Part shown: piece by piece, positions 52,396 through 60,701 of the stretch
Position numbering within the stretch: the stretch's first letter is position 1
Layout of the letters: every line of letters begins with the position of its first letter
Assembly: GCF_030150155.1 (NCBI RefSeq)
Contig: NZ_JASLGR010000015.1
Span: 1 to 64,000 of the forward strand
Direction: 5' to 3'
From: Nocardioides sp.
GTDB taxonomy: Bacteria; Actinomycetota; Actinomycetes; Propionibacteriales; Nocardioidaceae
DNA: 64,000 bases
Program-made: the position numbers and the translations under genes
Notes under the pieces: model-generated
Databases searched by the model: none
What the model was told of the DNA's origin: nothing
What the model saw: only the letters and a program-made list of their open reading frames with translations

Positions 52396-53147
52396 GCGAC
52401 CCGTACGCACCGATGCGCAGCGGCTACACCCGCGACACCCTCACCGCCGCCGAGGTGGCGGTCGAGGCGGCCGGGGTCACCCCGCTGATCGAGGCGGTCC
52501 GTGACCTGATCGACGCCGCGATCCGCTCCGAGGTGGAGCCGACCGAGCTGGAGAGGGCTCGCGCTGAGATCGAGGCTGCCACCGCCCGGCTGCGTGAACG
52601 CCAGCTCCCCGGACCGTTCGGCGTCCGGCTGGGTGACGAGCACGCCCGGTCGTGGGGCAACCCGGTGGTCGGCGTACGCAATGCGATGGCGGTGCCGCTG
52701 AAGGTGACCAAAGAAGCACCCGGCTCGGTCTGGGCCGAGGCCGACCTCGGTGCCCGGTTCGAGGGGCCGCCCGGCCTGGTGCACGGCGGGATCAGTGCGC
52801 TGTTGCTCGACCAGATGGTCGGTGAGGCGGCGGCGTCGGCGGGCACGCCGGGGATGACCGGCCAGTTGACCCTGCGCTACCGCCGACCGACGCCGCTGGG
52901 CCGGCTCCGGTTCGAGGCCCACGTCGAGCGCGGCGAGGGGATCAAGACCCTGGTCCGTGGCGTCGTGCTGGCCCCCGACGCCGCCACCGGCGAGCTCGTC
53001 GCCTGCGTCGAGGCCGAGGCGGTGATGATCCTGCCCAAATGGGCACGCGCACAGATCGAGGCCACCGGCACCACCGCCATCGGCGGCGACGCGCTGGCCG
53101 AACCCGGCCGACCGACCATCCCTTCCACCTCAGGAGAGCACGCATGA
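52392..53147 (+). CDS. PaaI/hotdog-fold acyl-CoA thioesterase
   Basis: 251 aa. The C-terminal half is a hotdog domain: FEGPPGLVHGGISALLLDQMVGEAAASAGTPGMTGQLTLRYRRPTPLG (seen in pieces), with the conserved His-Gly-Gly and the Asp at DQM. The N-terminal about 110 residues form an unusual helical extension with ERARAEIEAATARLRERQ, likely coiled. It overlaps the OYE stop (ATGA) and is followed directly by the ligase gene with a 4-bp overlap. It may remove CoA from a dead-end or final steroid ester. The substrate is unknown. Confidence 0.82.
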   Translation: MSDPYAPMRSGYTRDTLTAAEVAVEAAGVTPLIEAVRDLIDAAIRSEVEPTELERARAEIEAATARLRERQLPGPFGVRLGDEHARSWGNPVVGVRNAMAVPLKVTKEAPGSVWAEADLGARFEGPPGLVHGGISALLLDQMVGEAAASAGTPGMTGQLTLRYRRPTPLGRLRFEAHVERGEGIKTLVRGVVLAPDAATGELVACVEAEAVMILPKWARAQIEATGTTAIGGDALAEPGRPTIPSTSGEHA

Positions 53148-54703
53148 CCGACACCCTGCGCTGGGGCACCCACAACGGCCACCTGATGGCGGCGGCCCTG
53201 AAGCGGCACAAGGATCGCCCCGTCATCCACCTCGGCGATGTCACCCTGACCGGCCGCGAGGTCTCCGACCGGATCTCGCAGTACATCCAGGCCTTCGAGG
53301 CCCACGGCGTCGGCACCGGCTCGGCCTCGGCACTGCTGGCCCCGAACCGGCCCGAGGTGCTGTTCATCCTCGGCGCCGGCCAGACCCAGGGATTCCAGCG
53401 CACCGCGCTGCACCCGATGGGCTCCCTGGAGGACCACGCCTACGTGATCAACGACGCCGGGATCGGCGCCCTGATCGTGGACCCGGTCTTCACCCAGCGT
53501 GCGATCGACCTGCTCGAGCTGTGCCCGGGCCTGACCACCGTGCTCACCATCGGTCCGGTCCCGGCCGGCCTGGAGGAGGTCGGCACCGACCTGGTCGCGG
53601 CCGCGTCGACGTACACCCCGGGTCCGGTCGAGGCCCGCCTGCTGGCGCCCGACCACATCGTCTCGATCGCCTACACCGGGGGAACGACCGGCAAGCCGAA
53701 GGGCGTGATCGGGACCGCGCGGACGATGGCGACGATGGCGCAGATCCAGCTGGCCGAGTGGGAGTGGCCCGCCGAGCCGCGGTTCCTGATGTGCACCCCG
53801 CTCTCGCACGCCGGGGCGGCGTTCTTCGTGCCCACCGTGCTGCGCGGCGGCACCCTCTACGTGCAGGCGAAGTTCGATCCGGCCGACGTGCTGCGCCTGA
53901 TCGAGGAGAAGCGGATCAACTCGCTGATGGTCGTCCCGACCATGCTCTACGCGATCCTCGACCACCCCGACTCCCGCACCCGGGACCTGTCCAGCCTGGA
54001 GACCGTCTACTACGGGGCGGCCGCGATCAACCCGGTCCGCCTGGCCGAGGCGATCGAGCGGTTCGGTCCGATCTTCGCGCAGTACTACGGCCAGTCCGAG
54101 GCTCCGATGGTGATCTCCTACCTGGGCAAGGGCGAGCACACCCCGGAGCGGCTGACCTCCTGCGGCCGACCGAGCGCGTTCCTGCGGGCGGCGCTGCTCG
54201 GCGCCGACGGCGAGCCGGTGCCGGCGGGGGAGCCCGGCGAGATCTGCGTGGCCGGACCGCTGCTGGCCGGCGGCTACTGGAACATGCCCGAGGCGACCGC
54301 GGAGACCTTCAGGGACGGCTGGCTGCACACCGGTGACGTGGCCAAGGCCGACGAGGACGGGTTCTGGTACATCGTCGACCGGACCAAGGACATGATCGTC
54401 ACCGGCGGCTTCAACGTCTTCCCCCGCGAGGTCGAGGACGTGATCGCGACCCACCCGTCGGTCGGCCAGGTCAGCGTGATCGGCACCCCCGACGAGCACT
54501 GGGGCGAGACCGTCACGGCCGTGGTGGTGCTGCGTGACGGAGGCGATCTCGCCGACGCCCTGGTCGAGGAGATCCAGGCTCTGGTCAAGGAGAGGAAGGG
54601 CTCGGTGCAGGTGCCCAAGCGGGTGATCGCGGCCGACGGGATCCCGATGACGGCCCTGGGGAAGCCCGACAAGAAGGCACTGCGGCTGACCTACGCGCGC
54701 TGA
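53144..54703 (+). CDS. Acyl-CoA synthetase (FadD family), last gene of the 49-54.7 kb operon
   Basis: 519 aa AMP-forming ligase. YTGGTTGKPKGVIG (AMP loop), YYGQSEAPMVI (acceptor motif), LLAGGYWNMPEATAETFRDGWLHTGDVAKADEDGFWYIVDRTKDMIVTGGFNVFPREVEDV in pieces, and a catalytic lysine near GKPDKKALRL. It overlaps the thioesterase gene by 4 bp and has AGGAGAG before the ATG. It differs clearly from fadD19 at 56788. It would activate a carboxylic steroid or bile-acid-like substrate; this is inference from neighbouring 3alpha-HSD and OYE genes. Confidence 0.85.
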   Translation: MTDTLRWGTHNGHLMAAALKRHKDRPVIHLGDVTLTGREVSDRISQYIQAFEAHGVGTGSASALLAPNRPEVLFILGAGQTQGFQRTALHPMGSLEDHAYVINDAGIGALIVDPVFTQRAIDLLELCPGLTTVLTIGPVPAGLEEVGTDLVAAASTYTPGPVEARLLAPDHIVSIAYTGGTTGKPKGVIGTARTMATMAQIQLAEWEWPAEPRFLMCTPLSHAGAAFFVPTVLRGGTLYVQAKFDPADVLRLIEEKRINSLMVVPTMLYAILDHPDSRTRDLSSLETVYYGAAAINPVRLAEAIERFGPIFAQYYGQSEAPMVISYLGKGEHTPERLTSCGRPSAFLRAALLGADGEPVPAGEPGEICVAGPLLAGGYWNMPEATAETFRDGWLHTGDVAKADEDGFWYIVDRTKDMIVTGGFNVFPREVEDVIATHPSVGQVSVIGTPDEHWGETVTAVVVLRDGGDLADALVEEIQALVKERKGSVQVPKRVIAADGIPMTALGKPDKKALRLTYAR

Positions 54704-54730
54704 GGGCGGGCCGCCCGATTCTTCTTACCC
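54704..54730 (+). terminator. Short GC hairpin followed by a T-rich stretch
   Basis: GGGCGGGCCGCCC at 54704-54716, then GATTCTTCTTACC. It lies one base after the ligase stop codon. The stem is short and the loop minimal, so the call is weak. Confidence 0.4.
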
Positions 54731-54796
54731 ACTTTTCAGATTTTGCTTTCATGAGGCATGCTCGGGGGTCGGACACGACTCTCGGATGGAGTAACA

Positions 54797-55846
54797 GTGG
54801 GGACTTTTCTCGGGCGGCCCATCGCCGCAACAGCAGCACTGGCTGTAGCAGCATCGACGGTGCTGGTGGCCACCACCATGGGTGCGGCGCAGGCTGCGAA
54901 CGTCACGTTCAAGGGCACGCTGAAGGGCAGCACGGGAGCCGCTGCCGCCAGCGTGCAGGTCGCTGCCTGCACGACCGACTGCGTCAACGGCGTCGGTGCG
55001 CCGAAGGCGCTGGCGTACACCTCCTCGGCCGGTGCCTTCACCGCGTCGAGCGCTGTCGCCTCCGGCAGCTACGCGATCGCCGTGGTCGACACCGACTACA
55101 TCTCGGGCTACGGCCAGGCGTCGAGCTGGGGCTACCTGCACAAGGAGCCCAACGGCCAGTGGAGCATCACGCAGAGCTACGCCAACGCCACCAAGCAGAC
55201 GGTCAACGGCAGCGCCCTGACGCTGACCCTGGCGAACGCGATCCACAACCCGCAGAACAAGTTCACCCAGTCGACCACCGGCACGGTCGGGTACCTGCCC
55301 TGCGCCGGTCACACGACCACCTTCAAGCCGACCCCGTTCAGCGACCTGCCCTCCAACGGCAGCGTCTCCTACCAGTGGTACGCCGGCGCGACCCGGTCCA
55401 GCATGAAGGCGATCGCCGGCGCCCGCGGCACCAGCTACACGCCCTCGGCCACCCTGGTCGGCCAGGGCCTGTACGTGTCGATGGTCGCCACCGCCCCGAA
55501 CCGGACGAACTACGACCAGCTCGGCTCGATCGGTGTCGTCGGCAACCCGGCCACCTGCACGCCGCGTCTGGCCACGATGCCGAAGTCGTGGATCAAGTCC
55601 TACGGCAAGAAGCACGGCAAGGCGAAGGCCGGCAAGCGGGTCTCGATCGTCGGTGCCAAGGCCAAGGCCGGCAAGCACGTGAAGGTCGGCTACACCTGGC
55701 TGCTCAACGGCAGGGCCGTCGGCGCCGGCAAGCGCTTCGCGATCCCGCGCACGGTCAAGGGCCAGAAGCTGGTCGTCAAGGTCACCTTCTCCCGCGCCGG
55801 CTACAAGCCCCGCGCCAAGGTGATCGTCTTCGGCCGGGTGAAGTAA
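54797..55846 (+). CDS. Exported protein with C-terminal Ig-like/cell-surface repeats
   Basis: 349 aa from a GTG at 54797 with GGAG 5 bp upstream; an ATG at 54758 is the alternative. The signal segment is basic, then AATAALAVAASTVLVATT, with cleavage after AQA near residue 33. The mature part begins with a beta-rich carboxypeptidase-regulatory-like domain (KGTLKGSTGAAAASVQVAAC). It is followed by two beta repeats with the pattern YQWYAGA... and YTWLLNGRAVGAGKRFAIPRTVKGQKLVVKVTF, typical of actinobacterial surface proteins. It is rich in Lys/Gly near residues 265-310. The function is unknown and it is not linked to steroid genes by a KstR box. Confidence 0.75.
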   Translation: MGTFLGRPIAATAALAVAASTVLVATTMGAAQAANVTFKGTLKGSTGAAAASVQVAACTTDCVNGVGAPKALAYTSSAGAFTASSAVASGSYAIAVVDTDYISGYGQASSWGYLHKEPNGQWSITQSYANATKQTVNGSALTLTLANAIHNPQNKFTQSTTGTVGYLPCAGHTTTFKPTPFSDLPSNGSVSYQWYAGATRSSMKAIAGARGTSYTPSATLVGQGLYVSMVATAPNRTNYDQLGSIGVVGNPATCTPRLATMPKSWIKSYGKKHGKAKAGKRVSIVGAKAKAGKHVKVGYTWLLNGRAVGAGKRFAIPRTVKGQKLVVKVTFSRAGYKPRAKVIVFGRVK

Positions 55847-55860
55847 CCCGCACGCACGCG

Positions 55861-55906
55861 ACGCCGGCTCCCGCCCCGATCCACGATCGGGTGCAGGAGC
55901 CGGCGT
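55861..55906. terminator. Hairpin terminator between the exported-protein gene and echA19
   Basis: ACGCCGGCTCC (55861-55871) pairs with 55896-55906, with an inner CCCGAT/ATCGGG stem at 55875-55880 and 55886-55891. The genes on both sides converge, so it probably serves both. Confidence 0.8.
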
Positions 55907-55913
55907 TCGTCGT

Positions 55914-56741
55914 TCAGGAGCCGGTGAAGTTCGGCGTGCGCTTCTCGGCGAAGGCCCGCGGGCCCTCCTTGGCGTCGTTCGAGGCGAAGACCGCGGCCCC
56001 GGCGGCGGCATCGGCGGCCCAGCACTCGTTCTCGTGCTTGCCCTCGGAGTCACGCACCGTCTTGAGGATCGCCTGGACGGCCAGCGGGCCGTTGGCACAG
56101 ATGAGGTCGGCGATCTCGTGCGCCTTGGCCAGGGCCTGGCCGTCGGGGACGACGTGGCCGATCAGGCCGATCTCGCGGGCCTCGGGGGCCTTGATCGTGC
56201 GTCCGGTGAGCAGCAGGTCGAGCGCGATCGTGTACGGGATCTGGCGCACCAGCCGGACCGCGGAGCCGCCCAGCGGGTAGAGCGACCAGCGGGCCTCGGC
56301 GATGCCGAAGCGGGCCGACTCCCCGGCGATCCGGATGTCGGTGCCCTGCAGGATCTCGGTGCCGCCCGCGATCGCGGGGCCCTCGACGGCCGCGATCAGC
56401 GGCTTGGTCAGGCGGAAGCCCTTGAGCAGCGACTTGATCACCGACGGGTCGTAGCTGCCGTCCTCGAAGGACTCGCTCGGCGGCTTGGAGTCCATCTTCT
56501 TCAGGTCGGCGCCGGCGCAGAAGTAGCCACCGGCGCCGGTGAGGATGCAGACCCGGATCTCGGGGTCGTTGTTGACCCGCTCCCAGGCCTGCTCCATCAG
56601 GGCGAGCATCTCGGTGGAGAGGGCGTTGCGCGCCTCGGGACGGTTGAGGGTGACGATCAGCTTGTGACCGTCCTGCTCGATGAGGGCGTGGGGGACGTGA
56701 CCTTCCTCGCCGCTGGCCGTTGCAACTTCTGTGATCGACAT
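55914..56741 (-). CDS. echA19: EchA19, side-chain enoyl-CoA hydratase
   Basis: 275 aa crotonase that hydrates CoA-activated steroid enoyl side chains. It agrees closely with M. tuberculosis EchA19: RPEARNALSTEMLALMEQAWERVNNDPEIRVCILTGAGGYFCAGADLKKM, SYDPSVIKSLLKGFRLTKPLIAAVEGPAIAGGTEILQGTDIRIAGESARFGI (in pieces), and DAKEGPRAFAEKRTPNF. Oxyanion glycines are in CAGADLK and AIAGGTE. It diverges from fadD19 with a KstR-type box between them, as Rv3516 does from Rv3515c. The N-terminus has about 15 extra residues before the crotonase fold. Confidence 0.93.
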   Translation of the reverse strand: MSITEVATASGEEGHVPHALIEQDGHKLIVTLNRPEARNALSTEMLALMEQAWERVNNDPEIRVCILTGAGGYFCAGADLKKMDSKPPSESFEDGSYDPSVIKSLLKGFRLTKPLIAAVEGPAIAGGTEILQGTDIRIAGESARFGIAEARWSLYPLGGSAVRLVRQIPYTIALDLLLTGRTIKAPEAREIGLIGHVVPDGQALAKAHEIADLICANGPLAVQAILKTVRDSEGKHENECWAADAAAGAAVFASNDAKEGPRAFAEKRTPNFTGS

Positions 56742-56763
56742 GACAGAGACGCTAGCGAAAAAG

Positions 56764-56777
56764 TGGAACGTGTTCTA
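56764..56777. promoter_or_regulatory. KstR-type box, echA19/fadD19 divergon
   Basis: TGGAACGTGTTCTA. It ends 10 bp before the fadD19 ATG and starts 22 bp from the echA19 ATG. It is the only box in this 46-bp divergent promoter. Confidence 0.86.
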
Positions 56778-56787
56778 GTCTCCGGTC

Positions 56788-58434
56788 ATGGCTCTGAACA
56801 TCGCCGACCTCTTCGAGCACGCGGTCGACGCCGCCCCCGACAAGACCGCAGTTCAGGTCGGGGACGACGCTGTCACCTTCGCCGAGCTCGAGGCTGAGTC
56901 GAACAAGCTCGCCCACTTCCTCGCCTCCCGTGGCATCGGTGCAGGTGATCATGTCGGTCTCTACTCGAAGAACTCCGCAGAGCATGTGATCGCGCTGCTG
57001 GCCATCTTCAAGGTCAGGGCCGTCGCGATCAACATCAACTACCGCTACGTGGCAGGCGAGCTGGAGTACATCTTCGACAACGCCGACCTGGTCGGTCTCG
57101 TCCACGACGAGGTCTACGCCCCGCTGGTCGCCGACGTGGTGCGCGGCTTCGACCGGCTGCACACCATCGTCGCGGTGCCGAACCCGATGGACGAGGTGGG
57201 CCAGACCGAGCGGAGCGCCATCGCGGCGTACGACGGTGTCCTGCTCGCCGACTCGCTCGCGGGCCAGTCCGCCGAGCGCGACTTCGGGCCCCGCAGTGCC
57301 GACGACATCCACGTGATCTACACCGGCGGCACGACCGGGTTCCCCAAGGGCGTGATGTGGCGCCACGAGGACTTCTGGCGCGTCCTGGGCGGCGGCATCG
57401 ACTTCATGACCGGCGAGATGCTGGGGGAGTACGACCAGTCCAAGAAGGCCACCGAGCCGGGCCTGGTCACGCTCCCGCTGAGCCCGCTGATGCACGGCGG
57501 TGCGCAGGCCAGCCTCCTGATGCACCTCTTCGCCGGGCAGGTCACGCTGCTGGAGCCAAAGTTCGACCCGGTCCGCACCTGGGAGCTGGTCGACAAGTAC
57601 GGCGTCCACATGCTGTTCATGACCGGTGACGCGATGGCGCGGCCGCTGATCGACGCCTACGACGCGGGCGACTTCGACGGCCAGACCCTCTTCGCGATCG
57701 CCTCCAGTGCGGCGATCTTCTCCAAGCCGGTCAAGGAGCGCTGGATGAAGGCGTTCCCCAACGCCGTCTTCACCGACTCCGTGGGCTCCTCGGAGACCGG
57801 GTTCCAGGGCACCGGCCTGCAGGACGCCAGCGCGCTGTCGACCGACGGTCCGGTGGTGACCGCCGGGGCGCACACCTCGATCCTGGACGACGACGACCAG
57901 CCGATCGACATCCACGACCCGGCCAACATCGGCCGCACCGGCCGGACCGCGCGCCGCGGCCACGTCCCGGTGGGCTACTACCGGGACCCGGAGAAGTCGG
58001 CGAAGACCTTCCTCACCATCGGCGGCGAGCGCTACTCGATCCCCGGCGACATGGCCCGGATCGAGGGCGAGGGCCGGATCACGCTGCTGGGTCGTGGCTC
58101 GAACTGCATCAACACCGGCGGGGAGAAGGTCTACCCCGAGGAGGTCGAGGCGGCGATCAAGTTCCACCCCGACGTCTACGACGCCCTGGTGGTCGGCCTG
58201 CCCGACGAGAAGTACGGCCAGACCGTCGCCGCCGTCGTGCAGCCGCGCGAGGGCGCCACCCTCGAGCTCGACGAGCTGCGGACGTTCCTGCGCGCCCACC
58301 TCTCGGGCTACAAGCTGCCCCGTTTCCTCACCCTGGTCGCCGAGGTCCCGCGCAATGCCGCGGGCAAGGCCCAGTACCCCGCGGCCAAGGAGCTCGCCCT
58401 GGCCTCCCTCCCCATCGAAGGAGCCTCCGTCTGA
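56788..58434 (+). CDS. fadD19: FadD19, sterol side-chain acyl-CoA synthetase
   Basis: 548 aa AMP-forming ligase. It matches FadD19 markers: ALNIADLFEHAVDAAPDKTAV at the start, YTGGTTGFPKGVMWRHEDFWRVLGGG (AMP loop near residues 178-200), the acceptor motif SVGSSETGFQGTG, VPVGYYRDPEKSAKTFLTIGGERYSIPGDMARIEGEGRITLLGRGS, and NTGGEKVYPEEVEAAIKFHPDVYDALVVG (in pieces). FadD19 activates C26 sterol carboxylic acids, including branched phytosterol ones. The ATG is 10 bp after a KstR box. The stop shares one base with the next gene. Confidence 0.93.
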   Translation: MALNIADLFEHAVDAAPDKTAVQVGDDAVTFAELEAESNKLAHFLASRGIGAGDHVGLYSKNSAEHVIALLAIFKVRAVAININYRYVAGELEYIFDNADLVGLVHDEVYAPLVADVVRGFDRLHTIVAVPNPMDEVGQTERSAIAAYDGVLLADSLAGQSAERDFGPRSADDIHVIYTGGTTGFPKGVMWRHEDFWRVLGGGIDFMTGEMLGEYDQSKKATEPGLVTLPLSPLMHGGAQASLLMHLFAGQVTLLEPKFDPVRTWELVDKYGVHMLFMTGDAMARPLIDAYDAGDFDGQTLFAIASSAAIFSKPVKERWMKAFPNAVFTDSVGSSETGFQGTGLQDASALSTDGPVVTAGAHTSILDDDDQPIDIHDPANIGRTGRTARRGHVPVGYYRDPEKSAKTFLTIGGERYSIPGDMARIEGEGRITLLGRGSNCINTGGEKVYPEEVEAAIKFHPDVYDALVVGLPDEKYGQTVAAVVQPREGATLELDELRTFLRAHLSGYKLPRFLTLVAEVPRNAAGKAQYPAAKELALASLPIEGASV

Positions 58435-59531
58435 TGCACACCGACATCTGCGATCTGTTCGGGATCGAGTACCCGATCTTCGCCTTCACCCCGTCCCAGC
58501 ACGTCGCCGCCGCGGTCTCGCGGATGGGTGGCCTGGGTGTCCTGGGCGCGGTCCGGTTCAACGACGCCTCCGAGCTCGACGAGGCGCTGGACTGGCTCGA
58601 TGACAACACCGACGGCAAGCCGTACGGCGTCGACGTCGTGATGCCGATGACGGTGCCGAAGGAGGGGACCTCGACGGACCTGTCGTCCTACATCCCCGAG
58701 GAGCACAAGAAGTTCGTCGACGAGACCCTGCTCAAGCTCGGCATCCCGCCGCTGCCGGAGGGCGAGGGCCGCGAGGGCGTGCTCGGCTGGCTGCATTCGA
58801 TGGCCCGCTCGCACGTCGACGTCGCCCTCCAGCACCGCCCGGTGCTGATCGCCAACGCACTCGGCACCCCGCCGGCCGACGTGATCGAGCTGGCCCACCA
58901 GCACGGCGTCAAGGTCGCCGCCCTGGCCGGAGCCGCCAAGCACGCCGCCTCCCACGTCGCCAACGGCGTCGACATCATCGTGGCCCAGGGCTATGAGGCC
59001 GGCGGGCACACCGGTGAGGTCGCCACGATGGTGCTCGTGCCGGACATCGTCGACGCTGTCGGCCCGGGTGTCCCGGTCCTCGCCGCGGGCGGGATCGGCT
59101 CGGGACGCCAGTTGGCCGCCGCCCTCGCGCTGGGCGCCCAAGGTGCCTGGACCGGTTCGATCTGGCTCTCCACCGAGGAGTACCAGACCCTCAACTCCCA
59201 CGCCGGCTGGGTGGAGGCGTTCACCCGGGCGACCTCCTCGGACACCGTCCGCGCCAAGATCTACACCGGCAAGCCGGCCCGGCTGCTCAAGTCGAAGTGG
59301 ACCGACGCCTGGGCCGCCGACGGTGCTCCGGCGCCGCTGCCGATGCCGCTGCAGAACCTGCTCGTCTCCGACGCGCACAACCGGATCAACGCCGCCGGCG
59401 ACCCCGACGTGGTCTCGATGCCGGTCGGTCAGATCGTGGGCCGGCTCAACGACGTCCGGCCGGTCGAGCAGGTGATGCGCGACCTGATCGCCGAGTACGA
59501 GGCGACGGTCAAGCGGCTGAGCTCCCTGTGA
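58434..59531 (+). CDS. Nitronate monooxygenase-fold FMN protein coupled to fadD19
   Basis: 365 aa. The barrel motifs are FGIEYPIFAFTPSQHVAAAVSRMGGLGVLGAV, IVAQGYEAGGHTGEVATMVLVPDIVDAVGPGVPVLAAGGIGSGRQLAAALALGAQGAWTGS (in pieces) and STEEYQTLNSHAGWVEAF. The His in AGGHTGE is at the usual catalytic place of nitronate monooxygenases and of IpdC-like reductases. It is a second member of this family in the window (the other is ipdC at 18416), but they are clearly different. Coupling to fadD19 suggests a reduction or oxidation of a steroid-CoA ester, which is unproven. A 44-bp perfect palindrome follows the stop codon. Confidence 0.83.
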   Translation: MHTDICDLFGIEYPIFAFTPSQHVAAAVSRMGGLGVLGAVRFNDASELDEALDWLDDNTDGKPYGVDVVMPMTVPKEGTSTDLSSYIPEEHKKFVDETLLKLGIPPLPEGEGREGVLGWLHSMARSHVDVALQHRPVLIANALGTPPADVIELAHQHGVKVAALAGAAKHAASHVANGVDIIVAQGYEAGGHTGEVATMVLVPDIVDAVGPGVPVLAAGGIGSGRQLAAALALGAQGAWTGSIWLSTEEYQTLNSHAGWVEAFTRATSSDTVRAKIYTGKPARLLKSKWTDAWAADGAPAPLPMPLQNLLVSDAHNRINAAGDPDVVSMPVGQIVGRLNDVRPVEQVMRDLIAEYEATVKRLSSL

Positions 59532-59575
59532 CGAGCCTGGGGACCATCACCGATCGGTGATGGTCCCCAGGCTCG
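59532..59575. terminator. 44-bp perfect palindrome, bidirectional terminator
   Basis: 22-bp arms meet without a loop at GATC (centre between 59553 and 59554). It lies between convergent genes: the NMO-like gene ends at 59531, and the ADH gene ends at 59604 on the minus strand. Confidence 0.8.
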
Positions 59576-59603
59576 CCGCGTTGCTGGGCTCAGCGCTGTC
59601 GGC

Positions 59604-60701
59604 TCACCACAGCAGGACGGGCTTGACCGTCCTGCCGGCGGCGGTGTCGGCCACGGCGCTGGCCAGGTCGTCGATCGGGTACGTCCGGATCAGGTGGTCG
59701 ACCTCGAAGGCGCCCTGGCGGGCCAGGTCGATCAGGTGCGGCACCATCGACTGCGGGTCCGAGTCGCCCTCGATCGAGGCCTTCACGGTCTTGCCCGCCT
59801 GGAGCAGGTCGATCGCGTCCAAGGTGTAGTTCTCCGCTCCCAGCCCCAGGGCGACCACGGTGCCGCCGCTGGTCAGACAGTGCTGGGCCTGGAGCACGAC
59901 GTCGCTGATTGCGGTCGTGTCGATCGCGGCGGAGGCGCCGCCGCCGGTCAGCTCCTTGATCCGGGCGACCGGGTCACCGGTGGTGTCCAGGGCGACCGCG
60001 CCGTACCGCTCGGCCAGCGCTCGCCGCTCGGGGTTCGGGTCCACGGCGATCAACGAACCCAGGCCGCTGTGGTCGCGCAGACCCGCCGCCGCGGCGATCG
60101 CCGCGAGCCCGACCGCTCCCGCGCCGAAGACGACGAGGGAGTCGGTGGGGCCGGGGGAGAGCACGTTGAGCACGGTGCCGGCCCCGGTCTGGAAGCCACA
60201 GCCGAACGGGGCCAGCCGGGTCAGGTCGAGGCTCGGGTCGACCACCACACAGTTGTCGGCATAGGCGATCGCGTACGCCGACAGGCTGGACTGTCCGAAG
60301 AAGCTGCCGAAGACCGGCGTGCCGTCGCGGGTGTAGGTGGTGGAGCCGTCCATCCGCGTGCCCATGTAGTTCAGCATCAGCGAGGAGTCGCAGTAGCCGA
60401 CCCGACCCGCCTCGCACTTGGGGCACGCCCCGCACGAGCGGAAGCTCAGCACGACGTGGTCGCCGACCCGGATCCCCGTGACGTCGTCGCCGACGGCCTC
60501 GACCACACCCGCTCCCTCGTGACCGAAGACGTTCGGGAACATCTCGGCGGGCAGCATCGTGGTCATGGTCAGGTCGGTGTGGCACAGCCCGGTGGCGACC
60601 ATCTTGACCAGCACCTCGTCGGCCCGGGGCTCGTCGAGGTCGAGGTCGACCAGCTCGAACGGCGCTCCGGGTGCGGTGACGACGGCGGCACGGGTCCGCA
60701 T
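59604..60701 (-). CDS. Zinc-dependent alcohol dehydrogenase
   Basis: 365 aa MDR-family enzyme. Catalytic zinc ligands Cys40 (GLCHTDL), His61-Glu62 (GHEGAG) and a later Cys; structural zinc cysteines Cys90, Cys93, Cys96 and Cys104 (SCGACPKCEAGRVGYC). Rossmann motif FGAGAVGLAAIAAAAG. LNYMGTRMDGSTTY and FGSFFGQSSLSAYAI fit the formaldehyde/aryl-alcohol type. It is the third gene of the fadE26-fadE27-adh unit and shares one base with the fadE27 stop. Likely oxidises a side-chain alcohol or hydroxy intermediate; exact substrate unknown. Confidence 0.88.
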   Translation of the reverse strand: MRTRAAVVTAPGAPFELVDLDLDEPRADEVLVKMVATGLCHTDLTMTTMLPAEMFPNVFGHEGAGVVEAVGDDVTGIRVGDHVVLSFRSCGACPKCEAGRVGYCDSSLMLNYMGTRMDGSTTYTRDGTPVFGSFFGQSSLSAYAIAYADNCVVVDPSLDLTRLAPFGCGFQTGAGTVLNVLSPGPTDSLVVFGAGAVGLAAIAAAAGLRDHSGLGSLIAVDPNPERRALAERYGAVALDTTGDPVARIKELTGGGASAAIDTTAISDVVLQAQHCLTSGGTVVALGLGAENYTLDAIDLLQAGKTVKASIEGDSDPQSMVPHLIDLARQGAFEVDHLIRTYPIDDLASAVADTAAGRTVKPVLLW

